From positions 842,565-906,564 of the forward strand of contig JADJNY010000002.1 of NCBI GenBank assembly GCA_016714045.1: a stretch of 64,000 nt of DNA. The letters are read 5' to 3'. This document shows, in pieces, positions 1 through 7,561 of this stretch (the first letter of the stretch is position 1; the number at the start of each line of letters is the position of its first letter). This DNA is from Planctomycetota bacterium. Its GTDB lineage: Bacteria; Planctomycetota; UBA1135; GCA-002686595. The notes under the pieces are model-generated. The model was not told the DNA's origin, did no database searches, and worked only from the letters and a program-made list of their open reading frames with translations. A program made the position numbers and the translations under genes.

Positions 1-136
1 CCGGGGCCGGTGGGGTGAAGGTCGCTTCGACGACCTCGAACTCCGTCGTCGCGACGATCCCGACGAGCTCGTTCCCGAACGGGGTCGCGATCGCGCCGTG
101 ACGCCAGGGCGCGGACGCCAATGTCCGCCCATTCAA
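1..136 (-). CDS. Partial protein running off the left edge (unknown)
   Basis: On the minus strand this stretch reads without a stop, and almost every codon ends in G or C, the signature of the real genes here. The peptide includes the run APWRHGAIATPFGNELVGIV. I do not recognise the family. No ATG is in frame; TTG codons at 136-134 or 121-119 could be the start, and the start is unresolved. The rest of the gene lies left of the window. It follows the MsrB-MsrA gene on the same strand, separated by a strong hairpin at 142-166, so it is probably a separate transcription unit. Confidence 0.45.
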   Translation of the reverse strand, partial: MNGRTLASAPWRHGAIATPFGNELVGIVATTEFEVVEATFTPPAP

Positions 137-141
137 CGGTT

Positions 142-166
142 CGGGCCGGCGACGATCGCCGGCCCG
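142..166 (-). terminator. GC-rich hairpin after the msr fusion gene
   Basis: A perfect 11-bp inverted repeat (CGGGCCGGCGA / TCGCCGGCCCG) with a 3-nt loop sits 33 bp past the stop codon of the MsrB-MsrA gene. There is no T tract, so it is only a candidate intrinsic terminator or mRNA 3'-end stabiliser. Confidence 0.5.
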
Positions 167-198
167 TCTCGTCGAGGTCGAGCGCGTGGAGCTCGCGC

Positions 199-1383
199 TC
201 AGTCACGCACGTAGTGGCACGTGTACCCGCCCGGGTGCTTCTGCAGGTAGTCCTGGTGGTAGTCCTCCGCCTTCCACCACGTCGACGCCTTCTCCAGCGT
301 CGTCACGATCGGCTTCTTCCACCGACCCGACTTCTGCGCGCGCTCGATCGCCTTCTCCGCCTCCGCCTTCTGCGCGTCGTTCGCGTAGAAAATCGCCGAG
401 CGGTACTGCGTGCCCGTGTCGTTGCCCTGCCGGTCCTTCGTCGTCGGGTCGTGGATCTTGAAGAAGAAGTCGAGCAGCGCGCCATAGCTCGCCTTCTTCG
501 GGTCGAACGTGATCTTCACGGCCTCGGCGTGCCCGCTCTTGCTGTCGTGCGTGTCGTCGTACTTCGGGTTCTCGAGCCAACCGCCCGTGTAGCCCGCCTC
601 GACCTCGAGCACGCCCGCTTCCTTGCGGATCAGCTCCTCCATGCCCCAGAAGCAGCCGCCCGCGAGGATCGCGACGTCCGTGTCGGTCGCCTTCGTCGCG
701 TCGCTCGTCGACTTCGGCTCGCCCGCCTTTTTCGCCGCGGCCTGGCCGGTCACGTACGGGACCCACGCGCCGTAGCCTTCCTTCTCCATCTCGGCGAGCG
801 GCACGAAGCGCATCGACGCGGAGTTCATGCACCAACGCTCGCCCGTCGGCCGCGGGCCGTCGTCGAACACGTGGCCGAGGTGCGTGTCCGAGTTCTTCGT
901 CCGCGCCTCGACGCGCACCATGCCGTGCGTGCGGTCGCTCTTGCGCACGACGACGTCCTCGGCGAGCGGCTTCGTGAAGCTCGGCCAGCCCGTGCCCGAG
1001 TCGAACTTGTCCATCGAGCTGAAGAGCGGCGTCCCGTCGACGACGTCGACGTAGAGCCCGGGCTCGTGGTTGTCCCAGTAGGCGTTCTTGAACGGCCGCT
1101 CCGTGCCGCTCTCCTGCGTGACTTCCCACTGGAGCGGGGTGAGGCGCTTCTTGAGATCGTCCTTGGTTTCCATGGTCGGCTTCCACTTGGGGTTGTCGAG
1201 CGCGGCGGTGTCGCCGGCGCTCGTGGTGTTCGATGCGTTCGCGGCCGAGCCGGCGCTCGCGGCGGACTCCGTCGTCGAACTCCCGCCTGCGCCCGACGGC
1301 AGCGTGTGCGTCGAGGAGACGGAGGAACTGCAGCTCGCGAGGGCGATCGACAAGGCCAGGGTGAGGAGCGTCTTCGTGTGCAT
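199..1383 (-). CDS. msrBA: Exported MsrB-MsrA fusion methionine sulfoxide reductase
   Basis: A 394-aa bifunctional repair enzyme that reduces R- and S-methionine sulfoxide in oxidised proteins. Residues 1-18 form a lipoprotein signal with a lipobox ending LASC, so it probably acts at the cell envelope. After a low-complexity Ala/Ser/Thr linker, the MsrB domain spans about 78-205 with catalytic Cys185 in RWCMNSASMRF. MsrA follows from about 236 with catalytic Cys244 in GGCFWGMEE and a C-terminal Cys in GGYTCHYVRD that may recycle it. The two CxxC zinc motifs of many MsrB enzymes are absent, so this is the zinc-free form. The domain order is B-A. The gene is monocistronic, with a TATGCT hexamer on its strand at 1428-1423 about 40 nt upstream. 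Confidence 0.93.
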   Translation of the reverse strand: MHTKTLLTLALSIALASCSSSVSSTHTLPSGAGGSSTTESAASAGSAANASNTTSAGDTAALDNPKWKPTMETKDDLKKRLTPLQWEVTQESGTERPFKNAYWDNHEPGLYVDVVDGTPLFSSMDKFDSGTGWPSFTKPLAEDVVVRKSDRTHGMVRVEARTKNSDTHLGHVFDDGPRPTGERWCMNSASMRFVPLAEMEKEGYGAWVPYVTGQAAAKKAGEPKSTSDATKATDTDVAILAGGCFWGMEELIRKEAGVLEVEAGYTGGWLENPKYDDTHDSKSGHAEAVKITFDPKKASYGALLDFFFKIHDPTTKDRQGNDTGTQYRSAIFYANDAQKAEAEKAIERAQKSGRWKKPIVTTLEKASTWWKAEDYHQDYLQKHPGGYTCHYVRD

Positions 1384-1733
1384 GTTCGTGTTCCCTCGGC
1401 AGCGCGGGTTCGTCGGGCGCCCAGCATACGGCGCGCAGGCGGTGGAGGATGCGGCCCCGACCCGCGGTCACGGGGGCGCGTAGGCCGCCCCGGGCGGCGC
1501 CGGTCCGCGCCGGGCGCGCCAGCCTGCGTTGGATGCGGGGCGGCGGACGGCGTTACAGCCGCCGAAGGGGCTCGAGGATGCGGGGACCGGGGCTCGGCCG
1601 ATTCGATCGAACCGGCACGGGGCGCACCGGAGCGTGCAGCAGAGCTGCCTGCATTCACCGCACCTCCCGCGGCGAATCGGTCGCCTTGCACCGCACCGTC
1701 TGCGGTGAAAGCGCGCTCCTCCTCACGCTCTGC
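1384..1733. other. Intergenic region, msr upstream and CocE downstream
   Basis: This 350-bp gap between two leftward genes holds the likely msr promoter (TATGCT on the minus strand at 1428-1423, no clear -35) and the hairpin at 1689-1707 after the hydrolase. I see no convincing gene in it: frames through it have irregular third-position composition. Confidence 0.5.
1689..1707 (-). terminator. Hairpin downstream of the CocE-type hydrolase
   Basis: A perfect 7-bp stem (CACCGCA / TGCGGTG) with a 5-nt loop starts 27 bp past the hydrolase stop codon on its strand. No clear T run follows, so it is a candidate terminator only. Confidence 0.4.
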
Positions 1734-3605
1734 TCACCCCTGCCGCGGCAGCACGCCGACGCGGAGCTTCGACGCCTTGTCGCCACCGAAGTAGACGCGC
1801 TGCGTCGCCTTGACGAAGTCCTCCGGGCGCGCGAGGAAGACGTTCGGCACGAACGTCTGCGGGTTGCGGTCGACGAGCGGGAACCACGTGCATTGCACCT
1901 GGACCATCACACGGTGGCCCTTCTTGAACGTGTGGAGGACGTCCTGCAGTCGCACCGTGACGCGCGTCGGCTCGTTCGGCACGAACGCCTCCGGTGTCGC
2001 GTAGCTTTCGCGGAAGCGCCCGCGGAGCACCTCGCTGCGCACGAGGAGCTGTGCGCCGCTCCAGTGCATCGTCTTGGGCAGGTCCTCGGGGTCCTTCACG
2101 TCGTCGGGGAGCACGTCGATCAGCTTCACGATCCAGTCGCTGTCCGTGCCGCTCGTCGACACGACGAGCTCCGCGTCGATCGGGCCGGCGAGCGTCAGGT
2201 CCTCGGCGAGCGGCGCCGACTCCCACGCGAGCACGTCCGGGCGCCGATCCGCGAAGCGCTGGTCGTCGGTCATGTACTCGCGCGTCATGCCGATCGCGAC
2301 GGCCTCGGTGTAGGGGACGGGCTCGTTGGGATCGCTCGTGAACTCGTCGAAGCCCGCCCGGGTTGCGGCGCCGTCGAGCGCGAGCGCGCGTTCCGGTTGG
2401 AGCGCGAACGTCTTCGTCACCGTCTCCTTCGGCGGCCACGCGTCGAAGGCGCGCCAGCGGTTCGTGCCCGTCTCGAACACGTTCGCCTCGGCCAGCTCCG
2501 CGGTCTTCGTGCCCTTCAAGGTGCGCTCGAAGAAGGCGAGCTCGAGCTTCTCGCGGTAGTGCTCGCTCGTCTTCGCGCCGAACCGCGCGACGCCGAGCGC
2601 TTCGCCGTCGCCGCGCGCCCAGCCGCCGTGCGCCCACGGGCCCATCACGAGCACGTTGAACGCGTCGGTGTCCTGGCGCTCGATCGCACGGTAGACGTTG
2701 AGCGCGCCGTACAGGTCCTCCGCGTCGTACCAGCCGCCGACGGTCATCACCGCGGGCGCGACGTTCTTCAGGTCGGGGAGCAGGTTGCGCTCCTCCCAGA
2801 ACGCGTCGTAGTTCGGGTGCGCGACGAGGTCGTTCCAGAAGGCGATCTCGCCGTGGAAGTACTTGTCGTTCGCGTTCGACAAGGGGCCCATGCGCAGGAA
2901 GAACGCGTAGCCGTCCTTCGTCCCGTGCTGGAAGCGCGCGCCGGGGCGCGAGGTCGTCGGCTCGGGGCGCGCGCGGCCGAAACCGGAGAGGAAGTTGAAC
3001 GCGTGCGGCAGGAAGAGCGCGCCGTGATGGTGGAAGTCGTCGAACCACCAGTCGCCGATCGGCGCCTGCGGCGAGACGGCGGCGAGCGCGGGATGCGCGT
3101 CGACCATGCCGGCCGCGGCGTAGAAGCCGGGGTAGGAGATGCCCCACATGCCGACCTTGCCGTTGTTCTTCGCGACGTTGGCGACGAGCCACGTGATCGT
3201 GTCGTACGTGTCCGTCGCCTCGTCGATCGCCTTGCAGGTCTGGACGTCCGGCGTGTGCGGGACGTGCGGGCGCACGTCGACGAACTGACCTTCGGACAGG
3301 TAGCAACCGCGCACGTCCTGGTACGCGACGATCCAACCGGACTGCTCGAAGAGCTCGCTCGGCCCGATCGTGTCCTTGAGCTTTCCCTCGCCGTACGGCC
3401 CGACGGAGTACGGCGTGCGACACAGGAGGATCGGCAGGTCGACGGTCGCGCCCTCGGGCTCGTAGAGCGCGGTGAAGAGCTGCGTGCCGTCGCGCATCGG
3501 GATCTTCACCTCGCGCTTCGTGTACTTGAGGTCGGCGTGCGCGAGCGACGCGCAGACGACTGCGGCGAGGGGGAGCGTGAGAGACACGTGCAGGCGCGAC
3601 GACAT
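1734..3605 (-). CDS. CocE/NonD-family secreted hydrolase
   Basis: A 623-aa alpha/beta hydrolase of the X-Pro dipeptidyl-peptidase (S15)/cocaine-esterase group. These enzymes cleave acyl esters or amides; the substrate cannot be read from sequence. The start at 3605 gives a Sec signal (MSSRLHVSLTLPLAAVVCASLAHA) right before the family opening KREVKIPMRDGTQLF. It is preceded by GGAGGAT 8-10 nt upstream, so the longer open frame upstream is rejected. The nucleophile is Ser157 in MWGISYPG. GGWYDAEDLY fits the acid-loop region and GPWAHGGW the catalytic His region. The last 250 or so residues match the C-terminal jelly-roll. It stands alone between hairpins. Confidence 0.9.
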   Translation of the reverse strand: MSSRLHVSLTLPLAAVVCASLAHADLKYTKREVKIPMRDGTQLFTALYEPEGATVDLPILLCRTPYSVGPYGEGKLKDTIGPSELFEQSGWIVAYQDVRGCYLSEGQFVDVRPHVPHTPDVQTCKAIDEATDTYDTITWLVANVAKNNGKVGMWGISYPGFYAAAGMVDAHPALAAVSPQAPIGDWWFDDFHHHGALFLPHAFNFLSGFGRARPEPTTSRPGARFQHGTKDGYAFFLRMGPLSNANDKYFHGEIAFWNDLVAHPNYDAFWEERNLLPDLKNVAPAVMTVGGWYDAEDLYGALNVYRAIERQDTDAFNVLVMGPWAHGGWARGDGEALGVARFGAKTSEHYREKLELAFFERTLKGTKTAELAEANVFETGTNRWRAFDAWPPKETVTKTFALQPERALALDGAATRAGFDEFTSDPNEPVPYTEAVAIGMTREYMTDDQRFADRRPDVLAWESAPLAEDLTLAGPIDAELVVSTSGTDSDWIVKLIDVLPDDVKDPEDLPKTMHWSGAQLLVRSEVLRGRFRESYATPEAFVPNEPTRVTVRLQDVLHTFKKGHRVMVQVQCTWFPLVDRNPQTFVPNVFLARPEDFVKATQRVYFGGDKASKLRVGVLPRQG

Positions 3606-3855
3606 GCGGATCCTCCGGACGCGCAGCATGCCATGGACGCGCTCCGAGGGCGATCGGATCGCGTGGGGTGACACGGCGGCTCGCGCGACGAGGGGGCCGA
3701 CCGCGCGCGAGCCACCTCGGGTGCGTCGCGGGGCCGGATCCGCCGCCGTCGTCGAGGCGCACCCTGCCGACCCGCTCACGCACACGATCCTCCAGCGTTC
3801 GGCGTACTCTGGGACGAGAGCGGCCCGAGGGACCGCGCCTGCGAAGAGGATCTTC

Positions 3856-4401
3856 ATGCGCTCCCATCCCGTCGTCCTCGTCCTCGTCCTCGCGCTCGCC
3901 ACCACCCTTGCTTCGACGGCGTGTCGTCGGGGCTCGGATCCGGCGCCAGCCGTGGAAATGGCGCACGCGCAGCCGGTCGTGAACGTCGCGCCGACGGAGG
4001 AGCGCTTGCTCAAGCGCGCGAACGAACGATGGTCGCGGATCGTGGCGAAGGACTGGAGCGCGGCGTACGAGTACTCGACCGCGGATGAGCGCGCGTCGCT
4101 ACCGCTCGAGCGGTTCCTGGAGCGGATGCAGTACCACGAGTACAGCACCCCCCGCGTCGAGTCGGTGGTCGCGGTCGAGGGCGACGAGGCGTACACGCGC
4201 GCCCTCGTCACCTGGAAGCCCGTGGGCAACTGCAAGATGCACGTGCTCGGCGATTCCGACCCGTTGTCCGACTGCGAGCCCTCGCTCGAGATCGAAATGT
4301 TGGAGTCCTGGCGTCGAGTGGACGGGGAGTGGTTCTACGTCCGCGCTCAACGCCCCGACGAGTTCTTCGAAGAGCACCTCGATCTCCGTCGTCCGCGCTG
4401 A
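3856..4401 (+). CDS. Small lipoprotein, function unknown
   Basis: 181 aa with a lipoprotein signal peptide ending LASTAC. The ATG at 3856 follows GAAGAGGATC, a fair Shine-Dalgarno. The mature part is alpha/beta with the motif KRANERWSRIVAKDWSAAYE and then a body resembling NTF2-like or DUF4440-like folds (YEYSTADERASLPLERFL, later VDGEWFYV). That resemblance is weak and no catalytic residues are evident. A TACTCT hexamer lies about 50 nt upstream. It is divergent from the CocE gene and shares a 250-bp control region with it. Confidence 0.75.
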   Translation: MRSHPVVLVLVLALATTLASTACRRGSDPAPAVEMAHAQPVVNVAPTEERLLKRANERWSRIVAKDWSAAYEYSTADERASLPLERFLERMQYHEYSTPRVESVVAVEGDEAYTRALVTWKPVGNCKMHVLGDSDPLSDCEPSLEIEMLESWRRVDGEWFYVRAQRPDEFFEEHLDLRRPR

Positions 4402-4578
4402 GCCCGTCCCGAGCGCGCGCGATCGCCACGGGTCCTGCACGACTCGTCACGCTGGCACGCGGCTCGACACGAGTCGACGCGCGACGCTCGCGCCCTCGCG
4501 ACCGGTGCCTACCCTGGATGCGGACGCGCGCAGCCCGCGCTCGACCGCGACTCGTCCTCCGTGCACGCAGTTCCCTCG

Positions 4579-4884
4579 ATGCTCCCCACCTCGACACACG
4601 ACTCGCACGCATCGTCGACGCGCTCGCCCGGCTGGAGGTTCTTCTGGGCGGGCCTCGCGCTGTTCGTGTTCGGCCAGCTCGTCGCGCCCGTCGTCACGAT
4701 CGTCGGCATGGAGTCGTCCTTCCGCAGGATCGAAGCGCTGCCCGCGCCGACGCCGGACGAACTCGCGGTGGGCGTGGACGCGGGCCTGATCGCGACGGCG
4801 ATCGGCTTGCTCCTCGGCCTCGTCGGTCTCGCGCTGCTGCTCGTCGGTGTGGTGCGCATCGCGCGCAACGGCCGGACGAGCTGA
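4579..4884 (+). CDS. Small two-helix membrane protein
   Basis: 101 aa from the ATG at 4579; a GTG at 4561 would add six residues. Two hydrophobic helices (FFWAGLALFVFGQLVAPVVTIVGM and a Leu/Gly-rich one near the C-terminus) flank a short loop, SFRRIEALPAPTPDELAVGVDAG. The pattern of a helix ending in T-x-x-GM-x-xSF, then PTPxELAxG and another helix, recalls the core of MotA/TolQ/ExbB-like proteins seen as short forms in planctomycetes. The match is only by eye. It converges on the 358-aa paralog at 4891. Confidence 0.65.
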   Translation: MLPTSTHDSHASSTRSPGWRFFWAGLALFVFGQLVAPVVTIVGMESSFRRIEALPAPTPDELAVGVDAGLIATAIGLLLGLVGLALLLVGVVRIARNGRTS

Positions 4885-4890
4885 CGAGCT

Positions 4891-5967
4891 CTACGGCATC
4901 CACACGACGCGATAGCTGTTCGTCGTGTTGAACGTCGCAGGCGTGCAGAAGCTCGCGACGTCGCGGAAGTAGACCTGGTACGACACCGTGAGCCCCGCGG
5001 CCGGGACCGCGGACTGCAGCGCGGTCGACAACGGCGGATCGCTCGGTCCCGGCCACGTCGACGCACCGCCGGAGGCCGTGTGCGCGGCGACGCGGCGCAG
5101 CGCACCGGTCAAGCACAGGAATCCGTCGCCGAACGGAGTGACGCTTGTGCCGTCCAAGGACTCGAGCAGGATCGACCCTGCGTTCGGCGGGAGCGCGCTC
5201 ACGTGCAACACGAGCGTGTCGTTCGCGAGCGTCGGGCTTCCGTTGCCCTCGAGCAGGCTGAACGAGCCGAAGGAGTGTCCGCACCCGAGCGGGAGTCCCC
5301 CGAAGTGCGGCCAGCCCGGCGGCATGGTGTTGCACGGGCAGAACACCGCACACCCGCGGATGCCTGGATCGGCGAGCACCTCGACGTCGTCGATCATCCA
5401 GCCGAACAGGTCGTTCAGCTGCTCGTCCATCGTTTCGAAGAGGAACCGCAGGAGGATCGACTGTCCACGGTACGCGGTGAGGTCGATCGCGCGCTGGTGC
5501 CACGCCACGGGCGCGAGCGTGTGGTCGCCGACGCAGTTCGCTGCGACGTGCGTCCACGTCGCGCCGCCGTCGGTCGACACGTCGATCTGCGAGTAGTCGT
5601 AGGGGCCCCAGCACGTGTCCTGCTCCACGCGCAAGGTCTGGTGGAACTCCAACCGGGCCGTCGGCGTCGTCGCGGGGATCGCGATCGGCGTCGCGAGCGT
5701 GAGCGCGCCCGAGTTGGCCGTGGGCGGCGTGTCGTAGTTGCAGACGCCGTCGATGCCGTAGTACGCAGCGTGCGTGCCCTCCGGGAACGGCGCGCGCACG
5801 GCACCGCACGTGTCGGTCGCGGCCTCGGGGTTCCAGAGCCCGCTCGGGATCCAGTTGCCGAGGCCGTTCTCGAAGCCGTCGGAGAAGAGCACGGTCTGCG
5901 CGCTCACCACGCTGGAGAGCACGACGACGAGCGGGGGGACGAGCGAGCGGCGGACGTTCGAACTCAT
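4891..5967 (-). CDS. Secreted 358-aa two-domain surface protein, paralog 1
   Basis: First of three tandem paralogs, each exactly 358 aa. A Sec signal ends VSSVVSAQ. The N-terminal domain (about 24-210) opens LFSDGFENGLGNWIPSGLWN and has STDGGATWTHV and GWMIDDVEV. This is the pattern of galactose-binding-like/MAM-like jelly rolls found in immune-inhibitor-A-type exoproteins. The C-terminal module (about 213-358) is Cys-containing: FCPCNTMPPGWP, then GCGHSFGSF, then ALPPNAGSILL, ending FNTTNSYRVVWMP. I know this type of end domain from planctomycete secreted proteins but have no family name. GAGGTG sits 7 nt before the ATG. The role is probably surface binding rather than catalysis. Confidence 0.85.
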   Translation of the reverse strand: MSSNVRRSLVPPLVVVLSSVVSAQTVLFSDGFENGLGNWIPSGLWNPEAATDTCGAVRAPFPEGTHAAYYGIDGVCNYDTPPTANSGALTLATPIAIPATTPTARLEFHQTLRVEQDTCWGPYDYSQIDVSTDGGATWTHVAANCVGDHTLAPVAWHQRAIDLTAYRGQSILLRFLFETMDEQLNDLFGWMIDDVEVLADPGIRGCAVFCPCNTMPPGWPHFGGLPLGCGHSFGSFSLLEGNGSPTLANDTLVLHVSALPPNAGSILLESLDGTSVTPFGDGFLCLTGALRRVAAHTASGGASTWPGPSDPPLSTALQSAVPAAGLTVSYQVYFRDVASFCTPATFNTTNSYRVVWMP

Positions 5968-6107
5968 GAGCGCACCTCGGAGGGGGGGGAGACGCGCGAC
6001 CGGGGTCGAGGCCACGACCCGCGGAGGAATCACGGGGGGAGCGGGCCTCGGTCCGATCGCGCCGCGTCCTACGTCCTTGCCTCGACCGCGCGTTCGGTTG
6101 CACGAAA

Positions 6108-7184
6108 TCAAGGACTCCAGACGACGCGATACGAGTTCGTCGTGTTGAACGTCGCCGGCGTGCAGTGGCTCGCGACGTCGCGGTAGTAGACCTGGTACGT
6201 CACCGAAAGGCCCGCGGGCGGCACCGCGGCCTGAAGCGCTGTCGACAGCGGCGGATCGCTCGGTCCGGGCCACGTCGAGGCCCCGGCGGACGCCGTGTGC
6301 GCGGCGACGCGCCGCAAGATGCCGATCAGGCAGAGCGCTCCGTCGCCGAACGGGATCGGTGTCGATGCCGCGAGCGCTTCGAGCAAGATCGCGCCCGCGT
6401 TCGGCGGGAGAGCCGTCGCATGGAGCGCGAGCGTGTCGCTCGCCACGCTCGCGGTCCCGTCGCCCGCGAGCTCGCCGTACGCGCCGAACGAATGGCCGCA
6501 CCCGCGCGGAACGGCACCGTACGTCGGCGCGCCCGGCGCCGTGTTGGAGCACGGGCAGAACGCGGCGCAACCGCGCGTTCCGGGCTCGGCCGTGATCTCG
6601 ACGTCGTCGACCATCCAGCCGAAGTGAGCGTTCAACACCCCGTCCTGCGTCTCGAACCGGAAGCGCACGAGGATCGACCGCCCGCGGAAGGCCGAGAGGT
6701 CGATCGAGCGCGGATACCAGACCTCCGGCGCCTGCTCGTTGTCCCCGAAGCAATTCACGGCGAGGTTCGTCCACGTCGCTCCGCCGTTCGTCGACACGTC
6801 GACGAAGGAGGCGTCGAAGCCGTCCTGGCAGACGCCGCTCTCGGTGGCCACGTACTGCCAGAAGTGGAGCCACGCCGTCGGCGTCGTCGCGGGGATCGTG
6901 ACCGGCGTCGCGAGCGCGAGCGCGCCCGCGTTCGCCGCACCGACCGTGTCGTAGTTGCAGACGCCGTCGATGCCGTAGTACGCGCCGCGGGTGCCTTCAG
7001 GGAACGGTGCACGCAGGGCACCGCACGCGTCGGTCGCGGCCTCGGCGTTCCAGAGCCCGCTCGGGATCCACTGGCCGAGGCTGTTCTCGAATCCGTCGGA
7101 GAAGAGCACGGTTTGCGCGCTCGCGGCGCTGGCGAGCACGGCGACGAGCGGGAGGAGGAGCCCGCGGCGGAGCGTGGAGATCAT
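6108..7184 (-). CDS. Secreted 358-aa two-domain surface protein, paralog 2
   Basis: Same length and layout as its neighbours: signal ending ASAASAQ, jelly-roll-like N-terminal half (LFSDGFENSLGQWIPSGLWN, STNGGATWTNL, GWMVDDVEI), Cys-containing C-terminal module (FCPCSNTAPGAPTYG, GCGHSFGAYGEL) and the ending NTTNSYRVVWSP. The Cys pattern is conserved among the copies, as is the block from ALPPNAG to WPGPSDPPLS. Variation is concentrated in the middle of the N-terminal domain (QDGFDASFVDVS here against WGPYDYSQIDVS in paralog 1), which suggests diversified binding surfaces on a fixed scaffold. It shares the leader CGAGGTGCGCTCATG with the other copies. Confidence 0.86.
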   Translation of the reverse strand: MISTLRRGLLLPLVAVLASAASAQTVLFSDGFENSLGQWIPSGLWNAEAATDACGALRAPFPEGTRGAYYGIDGVCNYDTVGAANAGALALATPVTIPATTPTAWLHFWQYVATESGVCQDGFDASFVDVSTNGGATWTNLAVNCFGDNEQAPEVWYPRSIDLSAFRGRSILVRFRFETQDGVLNAHFGWMVDDVEITAEPGTRGCAAFCPCSNTAPGAPTYGAVPRGCGHSFGAYGELAGDGTASVASDTLALHATALPPNAGAILLEALAASTPIPFGDGALCLIGILRRVAAHTASAGASTWPGPSDPPLSTALQAAVPPAGLSVTYQVYYRDVASHCTPATFNTTNSYRVVWSP

Positions 7185-7561
7185 GAGCGCACCTCGATGG
7201 GAGCCGGACGGGTGAGTCGCGTCGAGGCTACCACCGCAGGCGACAGCCCGGGGTCCGTGGTCCTCGATCGCGCCCCGTCGGGTCCACCTCCTGACACCGC
7301 CGCCGCGCCTCGCGCTTCAAGATTCTCGCGGAAACCGCGCGCGCCGCGGACGTCCCGCGCAGCACCGCGATCCGGTCCTCCAGCATCGTCGTGGACGCGT
7401 CGCCGACCGGGCCGCGCTGGAAACGGCGCGCGCCGTCCCGCTCGGTCGCGAAGGCGTGGAACAGGTGGTTCGAGTGCGGCGCGGTCGCGAGCGCTGCGTG
7501 GCCGGGGTGCGCTTGGTTCACGAACTCGGCGCTCCGCCTTCGCGGCCTTCTCGCCCGTTGG
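7185..7561. other. Intergenic region with duplicated leader and hydrolase remnant
   Basis: This 377-bp gap between paralogs 3 and 2 contains the upstream leader of paralog 2, which is homologous to the leader upstream of paralog 3 (shared GTGGTCCTCGATCG on the plus strand near 7257 and 8709). It also holds the decayed hydrolase 3' end described separately. Confidence 0.7.
7340..7523 (-). pseudogene. Remnant of the PDZ-alpha/beta hydrolase 3' end
   Basis: On the minus strand this stretch encodes NQAHPGHAALATAPHSNHL followed by FHAFATERDGARRFQRG and TTMLEDRIAVLRG. It aligns without gaps to the last 55 or so residues of the hydrolase at 8797-10245 (NQKHPGHGTFAIAPNSDHL, FHAFATEQESVRNFQRG, TTMLKDWIAKVRG). 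The upstream two thirds of the gene is absent and the original stop is lost. Homology continues beyond the coding end into the leader of paralog 2, just as the intact hydrolase is followed by the leader of paralog 3. It is therefore a by-product of tandem duplication of a [hydrolase 3' end + 358-aa gene] unit and not a functional gene. Confidence 0.85.

Noticed and set aside
121..1794. A 557-codon open frame on the plus strand over the msr gene
   Set aside because: Antisense to a complete MsrB-MsrA protein with catalytic residues; low-complexity translation.
1449..3671. Long open frames antisense to the CocE, cytochrome and FG-GAP genes (for example 1449-3671, 19034-21898 and 52108-54960)
   Set aside because: They are shadow frames of GC-rich genes. 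Their residues are dominated by Arg, Ala, Val and Glu without motifs, while the opposite strand has complete domain signatures.
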